A DNA stretch of 17,693 bases, taken from JABDBK01 sp964453575 (GTDB lineage: Bacteria > Pseudomonadota > Gammaproteobacteria > DSM-16500). Below the pieces are notes generated by a model. It was not told the DNA's origin and did no database searches. It saw only the letters and a program-made list of their open reading frames with translations. The stretch lies in contig CAYVRW010000048.1 in assembly GCA_964453575.1 (NCBI GenBank), positions 1-17,693 of the forward strand, read 5' to 3'. A program made the translations under genes and the position numbers. This document shows positions 1-6,140 of the stretch, piece after piece. Position 1 is the first letter of the stretch. The number at the start of each line of letters is the position of its first letter.

Positions 1-189
1 AATTCGTTTATGTGCCTCAATACGCGATAAGCCATCAAACGAAGCTGATCGAATACGAACGGTAAAATGCCCTGCTCCGTCTTTGCTGCCTGCATGGCCT
101 ATGTGTTTATGACTGTCATCAATGACTTCTAAATGAGTGGGTGAAAATGCAGTTTGTAGACGTTCCTGGATGAGTTTTGATACAGTCAT
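1..189 (-). CDS. bolA: BolA family protein (partial, C-terminus beyond the window)
   Basis: The first 63 residues of a BolA-family protein read leftward from the ATG at 189-187 and run off the left edge. The recognisable family core is a helix followed by LEVIDDSHKHIGHAG and a GHFTVRI strand, then the SxxFxGxSRIEAHKRI segment. Known BolA proteins are about 100 residues, act in the cytoplasm, bind monothiol glutaredoxins through a [2Fe-2S] cluster and are linked to envelope and stress responses. The start is supported by a four-base ATGA overlap with the stop codon of the upstream yciB gene, which implies translational coupling. The exact paralog (BolA or IbaG type) cannot be decided, but the HxxHxGHAG-like stretch favours the BolA type. 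Confidence 0.9.
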   Translation of the reverse strand, partial: MTVSKLIQERLQTAFSPTHLEVIDDSHKHIGHAGSKDGAGHFTVRIRSASFDGLSRIEAHKRI

Positions 190-746
190 AATTGCTTTTC
201 AGTAGAAGAAGACATATATCGCGTTAAAAAAAGTGATTGCACAAATCCAAATAAAAGCAATGCGCTTAAAATTCCATATAATTTAAAATTAACCCATGTA
301 TCAGTACTAAAATAATAAGCTATAAATACATTCACCGCCCCAAGCAACAGGAAAAACATCGCCCAAGCTAAATTTAATCCTTTCCATATATGTTCAGGCA
401 CCATAGCTTTGCCTTCAAATGCTTGAGACAACATGCGTTGGATAAGTGTTTTGGTACCCATAAATTGGCTGGCTAAAAAGACCATGCCTAAAATCCAAAA
501 AACAATGGTAGGTTTCCATTTAATAAAAATAGGATCATGAAAATATAACGTCATGCCGCCGAAAACCAATAAAATGGCCAATACAATCACTTGCTTTTTT
601 TCAAAATGGCCTTTATAAAATCGTGTCGCTAACAACTGCAATAGCGCGCCTACCATAATGGTCGCTGTCGCAACGTAGATGTCGTAAAACTTAAATGCGA
701 TGAAAAAAATAATTATTAAAGAAAATTCATAAATAATATTTAGCAT
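186..746 (-). CDS. yciB: YciB/IspZ inner membrane protein (septation protein A)
   Basis: Encodes a 186-residue polytopic membrane protein with about five hydrophobic segments, close to the roughly 180 residues usual for YciB. The N-terminus (MLNIIYEFSLIIIFFIAFK, then DIYVATATIM) and the central WKPTIVFW stretch are typical. YciB sits in the inner membrane, and mutants of its homologues show septation and envelope defects. The reading frame stays open upstream to 830, but that extension overlaps hslO; the ATG at 746 is preferred because it gives the family N-terminus and follows an AGGAAT ribosome-binding site. It lies 13 bases after hslO, and its stop overlaps the bolA start, so the three genes are probably one transcript. 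Confidence 0.92.
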   Translation of the reverse strand: MLNIIYEFSLIIIFFIAFKFYDIYVATATIMVGALLQLLATRFYKGHFEKKQVIVLAILLVFGGMTLYFHDPIFIKWKPTIVFWILGMVFLASQFMGTKTLIQRMLSQAFEGKAMVPEHIWKGLNLAWAMFFLLLGAVNVFIAYYFSTDTWVNFKLYGILSALLLFGFVQSLFLTRYMSSSTEKQL

Positions 747-759
747 AGACTTATTCCTA

Positions 760-1644
760 TTAATGTATCTGTGTAGAAGAAGGCGGTTTATCACCTTTTG
801 CAAAAATACGCGCAACATCCACACGATCAAAAATATATTCCTTATTACAAAATTCGCAAGTAACGATAAGATTTTGCTTGGCTTTAAGCTCTTGCTCCGC
901 CTCTTCCTGGCCTAAAATAGCAATAGCTTGTTCGCTGCGTTCAATCGAACAAGTACAACTGAACATAATTGGAACTTTTTCAAAAATACGCACATCATCT
1001 TCAGCATACAGCCGATGCAGTAAAATATTATTTTCCAAGTGCGACAATTCTTCCGCTTTCATCGTTTCAGTTAGAATAATCAAGCGTTCCCAATCATTTT
1101 GATATAACTCAGGTTTTTCTTTAGGCATGACTTGCAGCAATATTCCTGCCGCATTGTCTTCATTCACCGCAAACCATAAGCGTGTGGGTAATTGTTCTGA
1201 TTGGTAAAAATAACCTTCTAATGTCTCGGCAAGCGATTCGCCTTTCCAGGCAACGACACCTTGATAACGTTTACCGCCAGGGACTTCTGGCTCCATCATG
1301 ATGCCTAATACACCTTGATTTAAATCATCCCATAGCTCATCTTCTTTTAAATCATCGCTGAATTGAGCCAATCCTCTCAATTGAAATTGCTCATTACATT
1401 GCGCTAGCAATAATTTTAACTTGCCATTGCCTCTAAATTGAACAGTTAAGCGGCCTTTAAATTTAATGATAGCACTCAGTAAACTCGCCGCAACCAAGGC
1501 TTCGCCCAGCATTTTTTGAATGATAGGTGGATAATTATGTTGGTTTATAATGGCTTTAAAACTGTCATTTAAATGAACAATTTCGCCTCGAACGGGAGCT
1601 TTTTCAAAAATAAAGCGTTGTATTATATCTTTGTCATTCATCAT
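760..1644 (-). CDS. hslO: Hsp33 redox-regulated chaperone
   Basis: A 294-residue Hsp33, a cytoplasmic holdase switched on by oxidation when its zinc-binding cysteines form disulfides. The C-terminal zinc centre is complete: CxC at residues 230/232 and CxxC at 263/266 (CTC and CEFC). The core carries the family hallmarks GERYQGVV-like (GGKRYQGVVAW) and SEQLPTRLWF, followed by LLQVMP and LTETMKAEEL. Length matches the 292-residue E. coli protein. The frame is open to an ATG at 1659, but homology begins at MNDKDIIQRFIFE, so one of the tandem ATGs at 1644 or 1641 is the likely start. No strong ribosome-binding site is visible. It is the first gene of the leftward hslO-yciB-bolA group, divergent from the Smr-udk group. 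Confidence 0.93.
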   Translation of the reverse strand: MMNDKDIIQRFIFEKAPVRGEIVHLNDSFKAIINQHNYPPIIQKMLGEALVAASLLSAIIKFKGRLTVQFRGNGKLKLLLAQCNEQFQLRGLAQFSDDLKEDELWDDLNQGVLGIMMEPEVPGGKRYQGVVAWKGESLAETLEGYFYQSEQLPTRLWFAVNEDNAAGILLQVMPKEKPELYQNDWERLIILTETMKAEELSHLENNILLHRLYAEDDVRIFEKVPIMFSCTCSIERSEQAIAILGQEEAEQELKAKQNLIVTCEFCNKEYIFDRVDVARIFAKGDKPPSSTQIH

Positions 1645-1708
1645 AGTTAGAAAAATCATGTAAAATTAAGCTACATACACTACCAAAAATATGATGTAAC
1701 CACAAGAA

Positions 1709-2242
1709 ATGGCCAAAAAAACTGATTTAAATGATGACGATAAAGCCGCATTTAATGAAGCCATGCGTGGCGTCAAGCGGTTATCGCATACCAAAATAAC
1801 CGCGCCAATGCCCAAAGTGGCGGCTAAACCCCGTCCTATTAAAGAAGATAAGGCCGAAGATACTTATTTCGTCTTTTCTGACTATGAAAAATTAGAGCCT
1901 GTAGAAAGTAAAGATCTTATACAGTTTGCACGATCGGGTTTACAGCATAAAATTCTTCGCAATTTGCGTACAGGTCAATATAATGTAGAAGCCATTCTGG
2001 ATTTGCATGGCAAAACCATTGATGAAGCTAAAACCGCTTTAAGCGAATTTTTGGCGTCTTGCAAACGCCATGGAATACGCCATGTGATAATGGTACATGG
2101 CAAGGGCCGCGCTAATAGCAAACCGATTTTAAAAAATAAGTTAAATCATTGGCTGCGTCAAACTGATGATGTTTTAGCATTTAGTTCTGCCCTGCCCAAA
2201 GATGGCGGCAGTGGTGCTTTATATGTACTTTTGAGGAGATAA
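1709..2242 (+). CDS. Smr domain protein (SmrA/SmrB-like)
   Basis: A 177-residue protein with a charged, low-complexity N-terminal third (residues 1-50) and a C-terminal Smr domain (about 93-177). The domain shows the LDLHG motif (97-101), the HGKG motif (130-133) and the closing GGSGALYVLLR strand (166-176). Smr domains in general bind nucleic acid, and several have nuclease activity; in E. coli, SmrB is a ribosome-collision nuclease. The N-terminal MAKKTDLNDDDKAAFNEAM resembles that of the SmrA/SmrB group, but I cannot choose between them, so no symbol is given. Its stop is three bases before the GTG of udk, which points to co-transcription. The ribosome-binding site before the ATG is weak. 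Confidence 0.88.
   Translation: MAKKTDLNDDDKAAFNEAMRGVKRLSHTKITAPMPKVAAKPRPIKEDKAEDTYFVFSDYEKLEPVESKDLIQFARSGLQHKILRNLRTGQYNVEAILDLHGKTIDEAKTALSEFLASCKRHGIRHVIMVHGKGRANSKPILKNKLNHWLRQTDDVLAFSSALPKDGGSGALYVLLRR
2233..2238 (+). promoter_or_regulatory. Ribosome-binding site deciding the GTG start of udk
   Basis: GAGGAG lies inside the last codons of the Smr gene, seven bases before the GTG at 2246. An ATG at 2242 is closer to the Smr stop, but it is in a different frame and does not encode uridine kinase, so GTG is the start. Confidence 0.7.
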
Positions 2243-2245
2243 TGA

Positions 2246-2887
2246 GTGAAGAACAATACGATTATTATCGGGATTTCTGGGGCTTCAGCTTCAGGAAAAA
2301 GCCTTTTATCCAATACCATAGTGAATGAACTAGGATCAGATAAAGTGGTTGTTATCTCGGAAGATGCATACTACAAAGATCATAGCAGCATGCCTTTAGA
2401 AGAAAGAGCAAAAGTCAATTATGACCACCCCGATTCATTTGATCATGATCTTTTATATAAACATTTACAAATGTTACAAGCTGGCAAATCCATTGAAGTT
2501 CCCACTTATAATTTTTCCTCCCATGTGCGCGATAAAGAAACACGAAAAATTGGTCAGCATACGATTATAGTGCTGGAAGGCATTCTCTTATTTGTCGAAG
2601 CTCAATTGCGCGATATTATGGATATACGTATTTTTGTAGACACTGCGCTTGATATTTGTCTTATTCGCCGCTTAAAACGCGATGTTAAAGAAAGAGCGAG
2701 ATCCCTCGATTCCGTCTTAACTCAATATGAAGATACCGTGCGTCCTATGTATATGCAATTCATTGAGCCATCAAAACGGTATGCTGATATTATCGTGCCA
2801 AGAGGGGGCGGGAATCGTATTGCTATCGATATGATTAAAGCAAAAATGCGTGAATTATTAGGTAATCATCCCACTCCTACATCTTAA
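2246..2887 (+). CDS. udk: Uridine kinase
   Basis: A 213-residue cytoplasmic uridine/cytidine kinase of pyrimidine salvage, phosphorylating uridine or cytidine to UMP or CMP. It has the same length as E. coli Udk. The Walker A loop is GASASGKS (residues 12-19). Family signatures follow: SEDAYYKD, MPLEERAKVNYDHPDSFDH, the EGILLF strand, IFVDT.LDICLIRRLKRDVKERARS and FIEPSKRYADIIVPRGG near the C-terminus. Translation begins at GTG, positioned by a GAGGAG site in the end of the preceding gene. It is the second gene of a compact rightward group, with a three-base gap upstream and the porin gene close downstream. Confidence 0.96.
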   Translation: MKNNTIIIGISGASASGKSLLSNTIVNELGSDKVVVISEDAYYKDHSSMPLEERAKVNYDHPDSFDHDLLYKHLQMLQAGKSIEVPTYNFSSHVRDKETRKIGQHTIIVLEGILLFVEAQLRDIMDIRIFVDTALDICLIRRLKRDVKERARSLDSVLTQYEDTVRPMYMQFIEPSKRYADIIVPRGGGNRIAIDMIKAKMRELLGNHPTPTS

Positions 2888-2907
2888 ATATATATTAAAT
2901 TAGCCAT

Positions 2908-2913
2908 GGAGGG
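2908..2913 (+). promoter_or_regulatory. Ribosome-binding site pointing to a TTG start for the porin gene
   Basis: GGAGGG lies directly after an in-frame ATG (2906) and four bases before an in-frame TTG (2918). The strong Shine-Dalgarno sequence cannot serve the ATG it overlaps, so it argues for the TTG. Confidence 0.6.
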
Positions 2914-2917
2914 CTGC

Positions 2918-3655
2918 TTGTTAAAACGTTTTGTTTTATTATTAACATGCTTATTCATCGTAAAACCCTGTTTTGCCATTGAAGATACTTCTCTTGATGT
3001 GCCTCCTCCTATCAATCCCAAAAAATCCTTTTCAGGAACTTTTGATGTCGTCACTAATTATCTTTCCGAAGGCTTAAGCACTTCCAATAATGCTCCTGGC
3101 ATACAAGGCAGCTTAACTTATACATTTACCAAAACAGGTATTTATCTTAATGTATTTGGGACAAACGCTGATTTTATTGATCCAGAAGAGCATCATGCTA
3201 CGGTAGAGTTCGATACTGTCTTAGGAGTTACAAACGATATCAATGAAAATTGGAATTATAATATTTACCTCGATCGTTATAATTATCCCGGAGCACCTGC
3301 AGCAAACTATATGGACTTAATTGCGACACTAACCTATAAAATATTCTCAGCAACTGCATATTACTCACCTAATGTATTCGGAAGTCATGAGACAGGTGTT
3401 TATCTTAATGGGTACATACACTATAAAATTCCCGAAAAATATATTTCGTTTTCTAATATTTCAGCTTTAGCAAGCATTGGACACTATCAATTACCCATTG
3501 TTACTGGTATTCATAGTTATTACGATTTTATGGCGGGCATTCAAAAAGAAATTAAAGCATTTACCTTGATTTTACAGTATACGAATACCTCTGGGGCAAA
3601 CTTACATCCGTGGGATGGGTATCATATCGTGGGGACGGTGTTGTTTGCTTTTTAA
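2918..3655 (+). CDS. TorF-like putative porin (TIGR02001/Gcw_chp family)
   Basis: A predicted outer membrane beta-barrel of 245 residues. Residues 1-20 form a clean Sec signal peptide (LKRF, a leucine-rich core, then CFA before IEDT). The mature part opens with FSGTFDVVTNYLSEGLSTSNNAPGIQGSLTY, matching the family pattern of a first strand, a Y-xx-RG-like turn and a QG strand. It is followed by alternating amphipathic strands such as YLNVFGTNADF and VEFDTVLGVT, and ends in the aromatic VLFAF expected of an outer membrane barrel. An ATG at 2906 is also in frame, but the TTG at 2918 has the ribosome-binding site and gives a better signal peptide. The transported solute is unknown. It is the last gene of the Smr-udk group and precedes a hairpin. 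Confidence 0.8.
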   Translation: MLKRFVLLLTCLFIVKPCFAIEDTSLDVPPPINPKKSFSGTFDVVTNYLSEGLSTSNNAPGIQGSLTYTFTKTGIYLNVFGTNADFIDPEEHHATVEFDTVLGVTNDINENWNYNIYLDRYNYPGAPAANYMDLIATLTYKIFSATAYYSPNVFGSHETGVYLNGYIHYKIPEKYISFSNISALASIGHYQLPIVTGIHSYYDFMAGIQKEIKAFTLILQYTNTSGANLHPWDGYHIVGTVLFAF

Positions 3656-3658
3656 TTT

Positions 3659-3693
3659 ATTAAGGCGGATTGATTAAGCATATCCGCCTTAAT
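3659..3693. terminator. Hairpin terminator shared by convergent genes
   Basis: A perfect 12-bp inverted repeat (3659-3670 with 3682-3693, core AAGGCGGAT/ATCCGCCTT) with an 11-base loop lies between the converging stops at 3655 and 3701. Read leftward it is followed by an A/T-rich run with several T residues; read rightward the T run is short. It probably stops transcription from both sides, better leftward. Confidence 0.7.
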
Positions 3694-3700
3694 TAAATTA

Positions 3701-4114
3701 TTACTGAAGTCCAATGGACGCAGGCGGGCAGAAATAAGCATTACCCAAATTGGTCACATTTGTTTGTTGAGAACTACCTGAGATATATCCACTGCCATTG
3801 TTAATCGATCCCGAAGTGCTTCCGGTCACACCTGCGCGATTGGTAACAATCTGAATATAGTTGGCACCTAAACCAGCGGCCTTGTTTCGAAGATCATTCA
3901 TAGCGCCTTCTTCTAAATTTTTATTAGAAGTAAAGCCGCCTGTGAAGAAATTACCTTGATTGCCAGTGACTTGGCCCAAGTACTTACATTTTGCAGGAGC
4001 AGGATTTGGAGAGGATATAATGCGGTTTGCGCCAGAATGTAACTCAATGGATGCACATCCTACGACTAGAATACTCATCAAAATACCCATTAAAAAATTC
4101 CTGGATTTGTACAT
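3701..4114 (-). CDS. DUF4156 family lipoprotein
   Basis: A 137-residue predicted lipoprotein. The N-terminus has KSR, a hydrophobic core and a lipobox LVVGC with the acylated Cys at residue 20; the following Ala-Ser suggests outer membrane sorting. The mature part carries the DUF4156 core: CKYLGQVTGNQGNFFTGG, then NLEEGAMNDLRNKAAGLGANYIQIV. A Gly/Ser/Asn-rich tract (about 97-120) leads to the final strand and a Cys near the end. The function of the family is not established; small envelope lipoproteins of this type are usually surface or stress associated. AAGGTG lies just before the ATG, and a good sigma-70-type promoter lies upstream at 4148-4176. The gene appears monocistronic. Confidence 0.85.
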   Translation of the reverse strand: MYKSRNFLMGILMSILVVGCASIELHSGANRIISSPNPAPAKCKYLGQVTGNQGNFFTGGFTSNKNLEEGAMNDLRNKAAGLGANYIQIVTNRAGVTGSTSGSINNGSGYISGSSQQTNVTNLGNAYFCPPASIGLQ

Positions 4115-4147
4115 TTTTTCACCTTTATTGGTAATATAGACGGAGAG

Positions 4148-4176
4148 ATTTTAATAGTGGATTGTTGTAAAATCAA
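4148..4176 (-). promoter_or_regulatory. Sigma-70-type promoter of the DUF4156 lipoprotein gene
   Basis: Read leftward, a -35 box TTGATT (4176-4171), a 17-base spacer and a -10 box TAAAAT (4153-4148) precede the ATG at 4114 by about 34 bases. Both boxes are near consensus and the spacing is ideal. Confidence 0.6.
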
Positions 4177-4257
4177 GCATATTTACATAATTATTTTAAA
4201 ATATAACCTAATTGTGTGTAAATAATAATCAGTTTCTTGTGGCATAATGCACGGGAA

Positions 4258-5922
4258 TTAACTCAACGCCCTATCACTGATTTTCTTAAAATGATCCACC
4301 ACATCAGCTGCAGGCAATGGATAACTCAAAAAATAACCTTGCACGATATCACAATGCTGCTGACTTAAAAATTGCAATTGCTCTGCATTTTCAACCCCTT
4401 CTGCTAATGCAAAGATACCAAGATAATGCGCCAAGGCAATAATGGCACTGGTAATCGCAGAATCATTAGGATTAAGCGGCACGCCATCAACAAAACTACG
4501 ATCAATCTTAATTGTATTAATTGGAAGATGTTTTAAGTGACTCATGGACGTATAACCTTTGCCAAAATGATCAATGGAAATTTGCACACCCAAAGCTGCT
4601 ATGTTCTTCATAATAGCTGCCGTTTCTTTGAGATCGCTCATGATGGTTGCTTCACTGACTTCTAATTCTAGATAACTAGGGTTTAATTTTGTTTCCTGCA
4701 AAACAGATGTTAATGTTTTTAATAATTCGGGGTTAAAAAATTGTTTAATAGAAAGATTCAATGCCACCGTAATATGCTCATAACCTTCACTTTGCCAAAA
4801 TACATTCATTTTACAAGCTTCGCGTAATGCCCAATCTCCGATCGCTAAAATACAATTTGAATCCTCCGCAATATCAAGAAATTTATCTGGAGCCAAGAGT
4901 CCCAAGGTTGGATGTAACCAACGAATTAACACTTCAGCACCTTCCACCGAACCTTTCTTAAGATTTACTTTCGGCTGATAATACAAAACAAGCTCATTGT
5001 TTTGAATGGCTTCGTGTAAAGCGCCTTTTATTCTTATGTATTCATGCGCCTCTTCATCCAATGCTTTTGTATAGAATTGGTAATGATTACCGTCCATCGA
5101 TTTAACTCTATATAAAGCAGTATAAGTTTTTTCTATCGCTTCTTCTAAAGTTATCGCATCATGAGGACATACACAAACACCAACACTTGTCTTAAACAAT
5201 AATGTTTTATCATTAACACAAATTCCGGGTTCTAGGACCTGTAATAATTTTTCAGCAACAGCGCTTGCAAATTTTGGTTTTTCTATTGCTTCTAATAATA
5301 CAACAAACTCATGCCCATCAAGTTTTGCAAGCAGGTCTTCTTTACGCAAAACGCTAGTAAATTTTTTGGCGATTTCATTAATAACACCTGCATCTAAATG
5401 CGCTTGATTATCCATGATATTTTTCATATCAACATTAATAATTAATACAGCGGCTGTGGTATGATGGCGTTTAACATAACTCAATGTTTTGTTAAGTGCC
5501 TCATTAAAGAAAGCACTATCAGGTAACTTGATATGGCTATCTTGATGAATTATTTTTTTTGAAAGAGAAGAGATGTCAGCTTCCGATTTGTCACTCAAAA
5601 GATAAAGTTGTTGCCTAGATAATTTTAACGTTTCTAATAAAACATTAATGCGTGACGCAATTTCAGAAAGTTCATCTTGATTTACTACATTTATTCTTAA
5701 TATTTCATAACTCCCTAATTGCACATCGGATAAATCTTTATTTAATCGTTCTATTCGCCTAACATAAAAGAAATAAAGCAATGCATAAGTTAATGCATAA
5801 AATGCTACGGTAACAGTTATAAATGTCGTTACTGAATTACGAAACAAAAATAGAGAACCTAGAAGAAGAAAAGGTAGGCATAAAGCAATCATGAGCAATA
5901 AAAGCTTATATTTCATCTTCAT
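4258..5922 (-). CDS. Membrane GGDEF-EAL protein with degenerate GGDEF (c-di-GMP turnover or sensing)
   Basis: A 554-residue inner membrane protein. Two adjacent membrane helices (about 5-27 and 31-53) with almost no periplasmic loop are followed by a HAMP-like segment (54-105), a GGDEF domain (about 145-285) and an EAL domain (about 295-545). The GGDEF signature is changed to DGHEF (202-206), so cyclase activity is unlikely, but the inhibitory RxxD site (RKED, 193-196) remains and could bind c-di-GMP. The EAL domain keeps Glu330 (written EVL), the NLS Asn, the ELEVSE glutamates, Lys472 (KIDRSF), AEGVE Glu508 and QGY Gln528. Its metal loop reads DHFGKG (451-456) instead of DDFGTG, so hydrolysis is uncertain. 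The frame is open upstream to 6021, but the ATG at 5922 follows GAGGAG and begins a natural MKMKYK membrane anchor. Confidence 0.88.
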   Translation of the reverse strand: MKMKYKLLLLMIALCLPFLLLGSLFLFRNSVTTFITVTVAFYALTYALLYFFYVRRIERLNKDLSDVQLGSYEILRINVVNQDELSEIASRINVLLETLKLSRQQLYLLSDKSEADISSLSKKIIHQDSHIKLPDSAFFNEALNKTLSYVKRHHTTAAVLIINVDMKNIMDNQAHLDAGVINEIAKKFTSVLRKEDLLAKLDGHEFVVLLEAIEKPKFASAVAEKLLQVLEPGICVNDKTLLFKTSVGVCVCPHDAITLEEAIEKTYTALYRVKSMDGNHYQFYTKALDEEAHEYIRIKGALHEAIQNNELVLYYQPKVNLKKGSVEGAEVLIRWLHPTLGLLAPDKFLDIAEDSNCILAIGDWALREACKMNVFWQSEGYEHITVALNLSIKQFFNPELLKTLTSVLQETKLNPSYLELEVSEATIMSDLKETAAIMKNIAALGVQISIDHFGKGYTSMSHLKHLPINTIKIDRSFVDGVPLNPNDSAITSAIIALAHYLGIFALAEGVENAEQLQFLSQQHCDIVQGYFLSYPLPAADVVDHFKKISDRALS

Positions 5923-6100
5923 GCAGCTCTCCTCGGTTAAATAATACACACTTAACCCACATTCTATTATTGTCACGCCAGATAGAACAAAATGCAAGCA
6001 AACAAAGGGGGCGCTGACCAAATTTTGCTAATAATATGATTATTATAAAAAAATCCCTTGTCATGCTGGCATACTTTTACCGATATATTCCCTATTAAGG

Positions 6101-6114
6101 TATAATTATATAAT
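6101..6114 (+). promoter_or_regulatory. Possible -10 region of the decarboxylase-EAL-fadL group
   Basis: Two overlapping-phase TATAAT boxes (6101-6106 and 6109-6114) lie 27-35 bases before the ATG at 6141. No good -35 box sits at standard spacing; TTTACC at 6076-6081 is 19 bases from the first. This is the only plausible start site for the rightward group in the 218-base divergent gap, but it remains tentative. Confidence 0.35.
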
Positions 6115-6140
6115 GACATAAATTCTAAAGGTCGGTGTTT

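Noticed and set aside
878..1102. Rightward open frame inside hslO
   Set aside because: It lies wholly on the opposite strand of a clear Hsp33 gene, is Ser/Cys-rich as expected of an antisense frame, and shows no motif.
1645..1708. Divergent promoters between hslO and the Smr gene
   Set aside because: TAAAAT and TATGAT boxes are present, but no -35 better than chance was seen; promoters must be nearby but cannot be placed.
3659..3693. Possible riboswitch or small RNA at the hairpin
   Set aside because: It is a single simple inverted repeat between converging stop codons, fully explained as a terminator.
5923..6140. Promoter for the leftward GGDEF-EAL gene
   Set aside because: Several AT-rich -10-like boxes exist, but none has a convincing -35 at proper spacing, so none is listed.
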